Source: CAADGL01 sp964643885 (GTDB taxonomy: Bacteria > Planctomycetota > Phycisphaerae > UBA1845 > Fen-1342). Taken from it: DNA of 64,000 nt. Under the pieces are notes generated by a model that was not told where the DNA came from, searched no databases, and saw nothing but the letters and a program-made list of their open reading frames with translations. Made by a program: the position numbers and the translations under genes. The DNA lies in the NCBI GenBank assembly GCA_964643885.1, contig CAZXUI010000018.1:1-64000 (forward strand). Direction: 5' to 3'. Shown piece after piece: positions 7,734-16,020 of the stretch (positions are counted from its first letter, which is position 1; each line of letters begins with the position of its first letter).

Positions 7734-10433
7734 TCAGCGCCCGGGCGCGGGCGACACGGACTCCGCCTGCTCCTGCTCGACCGACTCCCGCAGCGGGCGG
7801 CCCAGCGCCATGACCGACAGCAGCACGACCACGATCACGAATCGAGCCAGCAGCGGGCTGGCCGACCAGCTCGCCGCGACCAGCGCGAGCACCACGGCGA
7901 CCACGAGCAGCACCCACCGGCCGGCCAGCACGCCCACACCCACCAGCACCGCCGCCAGACCCAGCGGCAGGCTCCAGAGGCTCAGCAGCAGGGCCGCAAC
8001 GACCAGCGCCGCCGCCAGAATATAGTTTCGCGCCAGGCCGGTCTGAATCGCACGGAATCCGTCGCCGACCAGTGCACAGACCGCCGCGACGCCGTTGACC
8101 AGCCCGTCGACGCCGATGTTGTCGAGCACGACGCCGGAAAAGCGGCTGACGCGCTCGGTGATGCGGGCCGAGGCGTTGACGATGCCGTCGATCACGACCA
8201 CGTCGAACGCCCGTGACAGCACCGCGACCGCGCGCGTGCCCATCATGAAGACCGCGTTGTACACGTGGTCGAAGTAGAACTTGTTGACCAGCACGGTGTG
8301 AATCGTGCCGAGCGCGGGCAACGCGCGGAGCTTCTCGGCCCGGGCCAGGCCGTCTCGATAGAGCAGAAAAGCGCCGCCGAGCCCCACGACCCAGGCCGGC
8401 CCGACCAAGATCGGCAACCACCGATGTACACCATGGAGCGAATGATCGCGCACGCCGTCCACAGCGACGGCCAGCGGCAGCGCGGCCGGCGCGGCGTAGC
8501 TGACGAAGTCGCGAAACAGGAAGAAGCCGCTGACGATCGTCATCACGGCCAGGACGATCAGCGGCGTGTACATGACGCGCTCTTCATGGGCGTGGGCGTG
8601 CACGTGCTCGTCGCGCGGCCGGCCCAAGAAGGCCAGCACATAGCAGCGCCCCATGTAGAACGGCGTGATGTAGGCCACGATCAGCGGCAGAATGAACAAC
8701 ACGAGCGGCAGCGCCGGCGGCGCGGCCGACGGTATCGCCTGTTGCACGCGCTCGTCGCGCGGCGCGTGGCCGGTTTCATCTGCGGTGCCGGCGGAACCGT
8801 CCGTCCCCAGCCCCGCCGCGAGCCCGCCCCACGCGTTCGGCGACCAGGCCAGCACGTTCGCGGCCGCCGCACCGGACACGTGCTCGCCGCCGCCCTGCTC
8901 GCCGGGCGCGGCGTCGTGCGTGTCCTCATGCTCCGCAGCCAGCACACCCGTGCGGCCCATCGCGACGGCCAGAATCTCATCCTTGCTGAAGAAGCCGCCC
9001 ACCCCGATCGGCGTATAGGGAATCCCCGCGCCGGAAATCGCCAGCACCGCCACCAGGAACGTCCATGCGGTCCGCGGCATGCGCCGCCGCAGGCCTCCCA
9101 TCCGCCGCAGATCCTGCTCATGATGACAGCCGGCGATGACCTGCCCGGCGCCGAGAAACAGCAGCGCCTTGAAGAACGCGTGCGTCAGCAGGTGAAACAG
9201 CGCCCCGATCCACGCCCCCACGCCCAGGCCGAAAATCATGTAGCCGAGCTGCGAGAGCGTCGAATACGCCAGCACCCGCTTGATATCGGTCTGCACGAGC
9301 GCCATCAGCGCGGCGATCGTCAGCGTGATGCAGCCCACACCGGCGATCACGAGCTGCGCCCCCGGCGTCAGCACCGCGAAGATGCGGGCCACGAGATACA
9401 CGCCCGCCGCCACCATCGTCGCCGCGTGAATCAGCGCCGATACCGGCGTCGGACCCTCCATCGCATCCGGCAACCAGACCTGAAGCGGAAACTGGGCGCT
9501 CTTGCCGATCGCCCCGCAGAACAGGCCGATGCCCAGCCACGTGGCCGCGGCGATCCCCAGAAAGCCCGACGAGAACAGCAGCGACGCCCGCTCCGCCGCC
9601 GCGGACGGGACCTTCAACGCCGCCGGCGAGGCCGGCCCGTCGATCCAGCCGGCATGCGCGGCCCCGGCCTCGAAGACGGCCGGCAATTCATGCAGCGAGA
9701 GTGTGCCCAGATAGACGAGGCACAGCGCCAGACCGATCATGAAGCCGAAGTCGCCGACGCGATTGACCACGAAGGCCTTGATCGCCGCGTCGGATGCGCT
9801 CTTCTTCTGAAACCAGAAGCCGATCAGGAAGTAGCTGCACACGCCGACCAGCTCCCAGAAGACGAACATGAACAGCAGATTGGTGCTGATCACCAGCCCG
9901 AGCATCGAGAAACAGAACAGCGACAGGAACGCGAAGAACCGCGCGAAGCCCGGGTCGCCCCGCATGTATCCGAGGCTGAACACATGAATGCACAGCGAAC
10001 AGAGCGAGACCATCAGAAACATGATCAGCGTCAGCGAATCGAGCTGAACGCCGAAGTGCACCGGCACCCGCCCCAGATTCAGCCACAGCACGCCGCTCTC
10101 GGCCGCCTGCCGCATCAAGCCGGGACGCGCGTCCGTGGCCGTGCCCGACCAGACCACCACCGCGACCACGGCCGCGGCGAACGAAATGCCGATCGCCCCC
10201 GTCGCGATCCAGCCGGCCAGCGGCTCGCCGATCGCCGGTGTGACCGCATGCTCGCGCGACCCGCCGCCGTGTCCGTGCCCGCGCTGGCCGCCGTGGCCGC
10301 CGCCGGCAAGCCGCTCCCAGCCGTATCCGCCGCGCGGAAATCGCTGCCCGAAAAAGACCAGCAGCGCGAAGCCGGCCAGCGGCACGAACACGCCGACGAG
10401 GAGGCACGCCTGGAGAAAGCCTGCGGTGGTCAT
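7734..10433 (-). CDS. nuoL: NADH-quinone oxidoreductase subunit L, enlarged
   Basis: 899 residues, much longer than the usual 600-700. The core is clear: VFWELVGVCSYFLIGFWF, GKSAQFPLQVWLPDAMEGPT, PVSALIHAATMVAAGVYLVA and YSTLSQLGYMIFGLGVGA. Extra length comes from a Gly/His-rich insertion near residues 30-65 (GGGHGGQRGHGHGGG), a long polar loop around residues 490-580 (EHEDTHDAAPGEQGGGEHVS), a HVHAHAHEE stretch, and a C-terminal extension of hydrophobic helices. Largest and most distal proton-pumping subunit, carrying the lateral helix in known structures. It lies 10 bp after nuoK. Confidence 0.94.
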   Translation of the reverse strand: MTTAGFLQACLLVGVFVPLAGFALLVFFGQRFPRGGYGWERLAGGGHGGQRGHGHGGGSREHAVTPAIGEPLAGWIATGAIGISFAAAVVAVVVWSGTATDARPGLMRQAAESGVLWLNLGRVPVHFGVQLDSLTLIMFLMVSLCSLCIHVFSLGYMRGDPGFARFFAFLSLFCFSMLGLVISTNLLFMFVFWELVGVCSYFLIGFWFQKKSASDAAIKAFVVNRVGDFGFMIGLALCLVYLGTLSLHELPAVFEAGAAHAGWIDGPASPAALKVPSAAAERASLLFSSGFLGIAAATWLGIGLFCGAIGKSAQFPLQVWLPDAMEGPTPVSALIHAATMVAAGVYLVARIFAVLTPGAQLVIAGVGCITLTIAALMALVQTDIKRVLAYSTLSQLGYMIFGLGVGAWIGALFHLLTHAFFKALLFLGAGQVIAGCHHEQDLRRMGGLRRRMPRTAWTFLVAVLAISGAGIPYTPIGVGGFFSKDEILAVAMGRTGVLAAEHEDTHDAAPGEQGGGEHVSGAAAANVLAWSPNAWGGLAAGLGTDGSAGTADETGHAPRDERVQQAIPSAAPPALPLVLFILPLIVAYITPFYMGRCYVLAFLGRPRDEHVHAHAHEERVMYTPLIVLAVMTIVSGFFLFRDFVSYAAPAALPLAVAVDGVRDHSLHGVHRWLPILVGPAWVVGLGGAFLLYRDGLARAEKLRALPALGTIHTVLVNKFYFDHVYNAVFMMGTRAVAVLSRAFDVVVIDGIVNASARITERVSRFSGVVLDNIGVDGLVNGVAAVCALVGDGFRAIQTGLARNYILAAALVVAALLLSLWSLPLGLAAVLVGVGVLAGRWVLLVVAVVLALVAASWSASPLLARFVIVVVLLSVMALGRPLRESVEQEQAESVSPAPGR

Positions 10434-10443
10434 CGCCCGCGAA

Positions 10444-10755
10444 TCATCCCTTCAGTGTGTCGCCGCGATCGACGTCGATCGTCGCCAGCCCGCTGTAGAA
10501 ATTCAGGAACACCGCCAGCGCGATGGCCGCCTCCGCCGCGGCCAGCACGACCACGAAGATCGCCGTAAGCTGCCCGTCCAGCCCGCCGGCCCGAAAGCGC
10601 TCGAAGGCGACGAAGTTGATCGCTCCCGCGTTCAACACCAGCTCGGCCCCGATCAGGATGCCGATCGCATTGCGCTTCAAGGTCATCACCACGATGCCCG
10701 CCACGAACATGAAGCTCGTCACGACCAGGTAGTGGCCCAGGCCGACCTCGAACAT
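10444..10755 (-). CDS. nuoK: NADH-quinone oxidoreductase subunit K
   Basis: 103 residues, three transmembrane helices, normal length. Contains the family pattern GIVVMTLKRNAIGILIGAEL followed by VLNAGAINFVAF, with the membrane Glu of helix 2, and VLAAAEAAIALAVFLNFY with the second conserved Glu. Starts one base after the nuoJ stop codon, so translation is probably coupled. Confidence 0.95.
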   Translation of the reverse strand: MFEVGLGHYLVVTSFMFVAGIVVMTLKRNAIGILIGAELVLNAGAINFVAFERFRAGGLDGQLTAIFVVVLAAAEAAIALAVFLNFYSGLATIDVDRGDTLKG

Positions 10756-10756
10756 G

Positions 10757-11365
10757 CTACGAACCCCTCCGTGTCGGGCGGGCCAGGTGCGCAGCCCCGA
10801 TCATCACCGCCAGCAGCAGAACCGAGACGACCTCGAACGGCAGCAGATAGTCCGTCAGCAGCGCCCGCCCCAGGTCGGCCACGCTCGAGATCACCAGCGA
10901 AGGAACAGCCCCCGGAATCGCCGGCCACGCGCCCGCGCCCCCGCCGAGCAGCGCGACGATCAGCCCGACGAAGAGCACGCACCCCACGCCGGCCGCCAGA
11001 ATCACCTCGCGCACGCTCGGGGCGAAGCGAAAGTACGGCGTCCGGGCGGTCAACATGACGCCGAAAACGATCAGCACCAGCACGCCGCCGGCGTACACGA
11101 TGAGCTGAATCGCCGCCAGGAAGTTCGCGGCCAGCAGAAAGTAGAACCCCGCCGCCGCCCCGAGCGTGCCCAGCAGCCACATCGCCGCCCGGATGATGTT
11201 CTGACTCATGACGATGGCGACGCACGAGACCACGGTCACCGCGGCGAAGACGTAAAAGACGAACGCCTCCAGCGGCCGGGAGCTGGTCAGACTGCCCAGC
11301 CCGATGAGCAGCAGCAGAGCGACCACGCCCGCGCCGCCGAGTGCCAGCTTCGCCGTCTCCGACAT
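10757..11365 (-). CDS. nuoJ: NADH-quinone oxidoreductase subunit J
   Basis: 202 residues from ATG 11365 (MSETAKLALGG), just past the nuoH stop codon (11373-11371), with GGGG about 8 bases upstream. An upstream ATG at 11380 would overlap nuoH by 10 bp and is the alternative. The family core is SQNIIRAAMWLLGTLGAAAG and IVYAGGVLVLIVFGVML. Five predicted membrane helices. In many bacteria nuoI lies between nuoH and nuoJ; here the two are adjacent. Confidence 0.92.
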   Translation of the reverse strand: MSETAKLALGGAGVVALLLLIGLGSLTSSRPLEAFVFYVFAAVTVVSCVAIVMSQNIIRAAMWLLGTLGAAAGFYFLLAANFLAAIQLIVYAGGVLVLIVFGVMLTARTPYFRFAPSVREVILAAGVGCVLFVGLIVALLGGGAGAWPAIPGAVPSLVISSVADLGRALLTDYLLPFEVVSVLLLAVMIGAAHLARPTRRGS

Positions 11366-11370
11366 CTGCA

Positions 11371-12915
11371 CTAGCCCCATCGCAGCGGCCGATCGACCGC
11401 CATGGTTCCCACCAGCTCACGTTGTCGCTTGAAGCCGGCCGCGGCCACGACCAGCACCGCGGCCGCCATGACCACACCGACCAGCGCCAGCACGATGCGT
11501 ACCACGCCGGCGAACTGCTCAAAGGCCGGGCTGGCCCGCAGGCCCAGCTCCCAGGCCGTGCTGGCCAGCAGCACCACGAGCGTCAGCGGCAGCATCACCT
11601 GCACGCACGAGAAGAGCACCTGGTCGATCCGCAGCCGCGGCAGCGTCCAGCGCAGCCACATCTGCACGTAGACGAAGAAGAGGCACTTGATGATGAACCA
11701 GACCGGGCCGGTGAACAGCAACCCCGCCAGAAGCTGGTTCGCCAGCGGCGCTCCGGCATCGTTCCAGCCGGCCGGCATCAGCGCCACCCACGGCGCATCC
11801 CACCCGCCCAGGAAGAGAATCACCAGCAGCGCGCTGACCACGAACATCGCCGCATACTCGGCGAAGAAGAACAACGACCAGCGGATGCCGCTGTACTCCG
11901 TGTGAAACCCCGCCACCAGCTCGCTCTCCGCCTCGGGCAGGTCGAACGGCGCCCGCTTGCACGACGCCAGCGACGAGATGAAGTACGTGAACATGGCCAC
12001 GAACGTCCACGGACTGTGCCACGCGAGCCAGTTGAACCAGCCGCCCGCCTGGTGCTCCGCCAGGCTGCCCGGCCCTGCCAGCCTCAGCGAGCCGGCCACC
12101 ATGATCGGAATCAGCAGCGAGAAGCCCATCGGAATCTCGTAGCTGACGACTTGCGCCGCCTCGCGCAGCGCCCCGTAGACGCTCCACTTGTTGTTGCTGG
12201 CCCAGCCCGCCACCAGCACGCCCAGCACCTCCAGCCCGAGCATCGCCAGGATGAACAGCAGCGCCACGTCGAGATTCCGCAGCACCCAGTAGGCGCCGAA
12301 CGGCAGCGCCAGGAACGCCATGACCGCCGGCACGAACGACAGATAAGGAGCCAGCCGGAACAGCGGCCGGTCCGCGTCCGTCGGGATCAGGTCTTCCTTG
12401 GCGATCAGCTTGATCCCGTCGGCCAGCGACTGCGACCAGCCATGCCAGCCGCCGACGCGCATCGGACCCAGCCGCGACTGGATGAACCCCGCCACCTTCC
12501 GCTCCCACCAGATCGCGAACATCGCCAGGATCGAAACGAAGGTGACGATCCCCAGCAGCGCCAGCAGGTCGCGCACCAGCAGCGATTGAAGCAGGTACAG
12601 CACCGGCACCGGCACGATCGTGCCGATCTTCTCGGCCGCCGCGGCGATCTGGTCGTATGCGAGCAGTCCGCCGGCGTCGTCCCCGCCGCCGAGCACGACC
12701 TGACGCACGCGGACCGCGACGCTGCACGCCAGCGCCGTCAACCACGCCGCCAGACTGGCGAGCACCAGCACCGTCAGAAACACCACGCCGGGGAAGCGCT
12801 GAATGACCGGCGCGCCCACGCGATAAACCGCCGCCGCGGCCGCGGCGAGCGCCCGCTCCGGCGCGCTCCACTCGCGCCGCCGACGTGGGGACCAGGGAAC
12901 GTACACTCTGGGCAT
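11371..12915 (-). CDS. nuoH: NADH-quinone oxidoreductase subunit H, N-terminally extended
   Basis: 514 residues compared with about 325-430 in most bacteria. The extra residues are mostly a hydrophobic N-terminal region of about 100 residues. Core motifs are WWERKVAGFIQSRLGPMRVG, ADGIKLIAKEDLIPTDADRP, SCKRAPFDLPEAESELVAG and FHTEYSGIRWSLFFFAEYA. The subunit forms the quinone-binding heel of complex I. ATG 12915 is preceded by GGGAG at 5-base spacing. First gene of the cluster as seen here; nuoA-G and nuoI must be elsewhere. Confidence 0.93.
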   Translation of the reverse strand: MPRVYVPWSPRRRREWSAPERALAAAAAAVYRVGAPVIQRFPGVVFLTVLVLASLAAWLTALACSVAVRVRQVVLGGGDDAGGLLAYDQIAAAAEKIGTIVPVPVLYLLQSLLVRDLLALLGIVTFVSILAMFAIWWERKVAGFIQSRLGPMRVGGWHGWSQSLADGIKLIAKEDLIPTDADRPLFRLAPYLSFVPAVMAFLALPFGAYWVLRNLDVALLFILAMLGLEVLGVLVAGWASNNKWSVYGALREAAQVVSYEIPMGFSLLIPIMVAGSLRLAGPGSLAEHQAGGWFNWLAWHSPWTFVAMFTYFISSLASCKRAPFDLPEAESELVAGFHTEYSGIRWSLFFFAEYAAMFVVSALLVILFLGGWDAPWVALMPAGWNDAGAPLANQLLAGLLFTGPVWFIIKCLFFVYVQMWLRWTLPRLRIDQVLFSCVQVMLPLTLVVLLASTAWELGLRASPAFEQFAGVVRIVLALVGVVMAAAVLVVAAAGFKRQRELVGTMAVDRPLRWG

Positions 12916-13023
12916 GACCGCTCCCGACGGAGCAACCTGCGTCGATCACACGGCAACCGCCCCCGCGGACACGCGTCACGCGGGCGGTCGCTCGAAACGC
13001 CCGCCGCCGGCCGGCTGGCGTGC

Positions 13024-13692
13024 TCAGCGCGTCACACCTTGTTCATACTCGAACCGGTAGACGCCGCGGGCGTCCACGGAAATGCGCGCGACGCCGCCGC
13101 CCGCTACTCGTTCGAACAGTTCGCTGAGCTGGTGGGTCTCCAAGCCCGGATCGACGACGTTTGGCCAGCGCTGGATCAGCCGCACCAGCCCCGCGGCGAC
13201 CCACGAATGCGCGTCCTGCGAAAGCCGTTCGCCGCGATAGGCCATCAGGTCGCTCGCCACCGCCCGCAGCGTGTCGATCGGACCGGCCGACTGCGTCTCG
13301 GCGAGCTGCGGGTCCAGCTCGCCGCGCAGTCGGTACCCGCGATCCACGCGGAAGCCGAGGTTCCGTTCAAAATAGCTCGCCTGCACCTTGCAAGATACGC
13401 GCCGGTCCGGCGTCAGCAGGACGACAATCGCGTCCGTTCGCCCGCTCATGTCGCGGCCGACGTAGCACAGCCCCAGGTCGGTCCGGCGGGTCTGCTCGTC
13501 GGGCAGGACTCGGGCGTATTCCTTGGGCGTGGCCCCCAGCGCGATGCGGTCGTAGTTGACGTCTACGCAGCCCGCAAGCAGGAGCGCCACCACCAGACAA
13601 CCGGCAATTCCTGCCGCCCGGGAGCGCTCGCGCCACCGGTCGGCCGGCCCGGGCTGGCGATGGGCACTTGGCATCGGCTTCCACTCGCTCAT
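13024..13692 (-). CDS. Hypothetical lipoprotein
   Basis: 222 residues from ATG 13692 (MSEWKPMPSAH); a longer frame reaches 13797 but its extra N-terminus is Arg/Pro-rich and unlikely. A type II signal sequence CLVVALLLAGC places the lipidated Cys near residue 38 (a start at ATG 13674 would give a more usual signal length). The mature part is soluble, including YDRIALGATPKEYARVLPDE and a C-terminal VARISVDARGVYRFEY. No family recognised. Divergent from the 13919 lipoprotein gene. Confidence 0.6.
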   Translation of the reverse strand: MSEWKPMPSAHRQPGPADRWRERSRAAGIAGCLVVALLLAGCVDVNYDRIALGATPKEYARVLPDEQTRRTDLGLCYVGRDMSGRTDAIVVLLTPDRRVSCKVQASYFERNLGFRVDRGYRLRGELDPQLAETQSAGPIDTLRAVASDLMAYRGERLSQDAHSWVAAGLVRLIQRWPNVVDPGLETHQLSELFERVAGGGVARISVDARGVYRFEYEQGVTR

Positions 13693-13918
13693 GCCGCCGT
13701 ATCTTCGGTGTCGCCCCGGCCGATTGCAAGGCGGCCAGGGTCCGGAAAGTCGCTCAGGATCAGGACCGCAAGCGACCGATATCTCAGCTTGGTTCATGTG
13801 ATCTGTCGGGTCGGAGGCGGGGTCGGTCGGGTCACCGATCCCGGCGCTGCACGACGCGGGCAGCCGTCCATCTTCTCTCCGGCCGGACGCAACCTATCTT
13901 GCTCAGGAGTTCTTGAAC

Positions 13919-14761
13919 ATGACGATCCGATCCCTACTTCGAGTGCTCGCCGCATCCGCCGCCGGACTGGGCCTGTCCCTGGGCTGCACAAGCCTCTTTG
14001 TCCCAAACGACGGCACGGGCTCCGACACGGACGGCGACTCCCTGACCGCCGGCGAGCAGAGCGCGGTGGAGGCCTTCCTGGCGTCGATTCAGTCGATCAA
14101 CTCGGCCGTGAACACGACGCAGGGAACGACCAGCGGCACAAACGAGTCGTCGCTGGACGCCCCGAGCACCTGCCCGACGGCCTCCTTCTCCGCCTCGAAC
14201 GAGAGCGGCTTCGAACTGGCCGTGTCGATGGACTTCGGCGAGAGCGGCTGCAACGTGCTCGGCTCGGAAGACTACGTCTGCTCGGGCAACGCCTCGGGCC
14301 TGTTCAGCCAGGCCGCGCACACCATGGACATCGAGTTCAACAGCCTGTCCTGCGACGGGACGACGCTCAGCGGCGACGTGACGCTCGGCTTCAACCGCAC
14401 CGAAACGGCCGTCGCTCTCAACGGCGAATTCGACCTGGTCCTGACCGACTCGAGCGGCTCGATCGCAACGCAAGGCGAGGGCGTGGTGAGCTTCGATCTC
14501 GAGTCGCTTTCAACGACGATCTCGACCTTCGACGGGACCGTCACGCAGGGCACCAGCACCTACCTCGCCGCGCTCGAGGACATTCAGCTCTCGTTCACGC
14601 AGTATGACAACTTCGTGCCTTTCGGCGGCACGGCGACGCTCTCCTCGAGCGAGATCCGCACGATGACGATCGAGTTCGACGCAGACTCTCCGACAACCGG
14701 CGTCGTTCAGGTGACCGTCGTCGGCGGTGAGCCCTTCTCGGTCAACATCTTCGAGCTGTAG
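13919..14761 (+). CDS. Hypothetical exported lipoprotein
   Basis: 280 residues from ATG 13919, nine bases after AGGAG; a TTG six bases upstream is in frame but poorly placed. The signal peptide ends in LGLSLGC (lipobox). The mature protein is acidic and Ser/Thr-rich with alternating strands (SDTDGDSLTAGEQSAVEAFL; FDLVLTDSSGSIATQGEGVV), suggesting an all-beta cell-surface protein. It contains four or more Cys residues that could form disulfides. No family recognised. A strong terminator follows at 14843-14892. Confidence 0.7.
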   Translation: MTIRSLLRVLAASAAGLGLSLGCTSLFVPNDGTGSDTDGDSLTAGEQSAVEAFLASIQSINSAVNTTQGTTSGTNESSLDAPSTCPTASFSASNESGFELAVSMDFGESGCNVLGSEDYVCSGNASGLFSQAAHTMDIEFNSLSCDGTTLSGDVTLGFNRTETAVALNGEFDLVLTDSSGSIATQGEGVVSFDLESLSTTISTFDGTVTQGTSTYLAALEDIQLSFTQYDNFVPFGGTATLSSSEIRTMTIEFDADSPTTGVVQVTVVGGEPFSVNIFEL

Positions 14762-14842
14762 CGACTTGCGCGACCCCGTGCGCGCGGCCCGCCGGCCGCC
14801 TGCATCCGGCGCAACAGACCAACACCGACCGCACCATCAAAG

Positions 14843-14892
14843 CCGAAGGGCGATCCGGGCCGCTGCCCGAGATCGCCCTTCGGTGTTTGTTC
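14843..14892 (+). terminator. Rho-independent terminator downstream of the 13919 gene
   Basis: CCGAAGGGCGATC (14843-14855) pairs perfectly with GATCGCCCTTCGG (14871-14883): a 13-bp stem, 15-base loop, then TGTTTGTTC. On the minus strand the hairpin is followed by CTTTGAT, so it may also serve the convergent rpmA gene. Confidence 0.8.
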
Positions 14893-14949
14893 ACTGCCCG
14901 GCCGCCGAACTGCGCGAAGCGCTGCGCGAAGTCGCGCGGCCGCCGTGCC

Positions 14950-15207
14950 TCAGTTCGTGCTCGGCTGCTCGACGGGAACGACCGAGACCTTCCGCCCGCG
15001 GAATTCCACCGTTCCGTCGACCAGCGCGAAGAGTGTGTCGTCCCGGCCGCGGCCGACGTTGTGGCCGGGCTTGTAAGGCGTGCCGCACTGGCGGACGATG
15101 ATCGCGCCCGTCTTGGCGAATTGGCCGCCGCCGAGCTTGACCCCGCGATACTGCGGGTTGCTGTCGCGCCCGTTGCGGGTCGAGCCCTGACCTTTCTTAT
15201 GAGCCAT
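14950..15207 (-). CDS. rpmA: Large ribosomal subunit protein bL27
   Basis: 85 residues, the normal length. The start [17 protein letters not shown] and [20 protein letters not shown] with [16 protein letters not shown] are diagnostic of L27, whose N-terminus reaches the peptidyl-transferase centre. It begins directly at Met-Ala-His-Lys-Lys, so no N-terminal cleavage motif as in Firmicutes. The usual upstream partner rplU (L21) is absent; the upstream gene on this strand is an unrelated exported protein. Confidence 0.97.
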   Translation of the reverse strand: MAHKKGQGSTRNGRDSNPQYRGVKLGGGQFAKTGAIIVRQCGTPYKPGHNVGRGRDDTLFALVDGTVEFRGRKVSVVPVEQPSTN

Positions 15208-15324
15208 AAGTCACTTCCCGTTCGTGAGTTACGCACCTGCCACGGGCTCTACACCGCCCCCGCGGCGAGCCGCGCAGTATAGCGCCCGCCCGCCTCGCTG
15301 GCAAGCCCCGCCCCGCCGGCCCGT

Positions 15325-16011
15325 CTACCGCATGATCCAGCGTGAGGACTCGCGCACCGGCTCGGCCGTCCGCCGCGCTGCCGGCGAACCGGGAATCGCG
15401 TAGCGAAGCTCCAGCGTCTTTCGGAGCGTAAAGTGCCGCGGATTGACCGTCACCGTCTTCGTCCGCCCGTCGACCTCGACCTCCGCATCCACCGGCCGGT
15501 TCGGGTCGAAGGAGGGATTCCTGAGCACGAGCGTCTCGCCGCTGAGCCCGGCGATGTAGATCGTGAAGCGATTCACGTCGACGTCCACGCCGCGCCAGAT
15601 CGCGACCGACTCGCGGGCGTTGTCCTCGCCGGCCTTCAGGTCGCCAATCGCCAGCGTGGGGTGCACGAGGTATGGATGCGTCAGGCGGTGGCGCTCGCGG
15701 ATCGCGTCGAAGACCAGCGGGCTGATGCCCATGTCCGTATCGATCACGTCCAGGTTTTCGGTGACAAGCTGAAAGGTCGGGTGAAAGCGCTGCGTCGAGC
15801 CGCTGCGATTCACGACCGTATAGACCATGTACCAGTACGTCTCGGTCGTCTCACTGCCGGGAAGCTGCACGACGATGCGCCGCGGGTCATCATGCCGGAT
15901 GGAGAACTCCCAGGAGATCGGCGTGGGCGAAGGCTCCGGCCCCTTGCCGACCGGCTGCGGCACCTGCCCCACACCGGCCACCATCAGCAGCAACGTCGCA
16001 GCATGCAGCAT
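15325..16011 (-). CDS. Hypothetical exported protein
   Basis: 228 residues. MLHAATLLLMVAGVGQVPQP is a short signal sequence. The mature protein is mostly beta-rich: ISWEFSIRHDDPRRIVVQLP, YWYMVYTVVNRSGSTQRFHP, and a C-terminal RTKTVTVNPRHFTLRKTLEL. The arrangement suggests one or two immunoglobulin-like domains. No family recognised. It follows the HEAT-repeat gene (stop 16021) by 9 bp on the same strand, so the two are probably co-transcribed and may work together in the cell envelope. Confidence 0.65.
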   Translation of the reverse strand: MLHAATLLLMVAGVGQVPQPVGKGPEPSPTPISWEFSIRHDDPRRIVVQLPGSETTETYWYMVYTVVNRSGSTQRFHPTFQLVTENLDVIDTDMGISPLVFDAIRERHRLTHPYLVHPTLAIGDLKAGEDNARESVAIWRGVDVDVNRFTIYIAGLSGETLVLRNPSFDPNRPVDAEVEVDGRTKTVTVNPRHFTLRKTLELRYAIPGSPAARRTAEPVRESSRWIMR

Positions 16012-16020
16012 GCAAACCTC

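Noticed and set aside
11341..14607. 1088-codon plus-strand frame
   Set aside because: It spans nuoH, a lipoprotein gene and the 13919 gene in another frame, is Arg/His-rich and has no recognisable domain.
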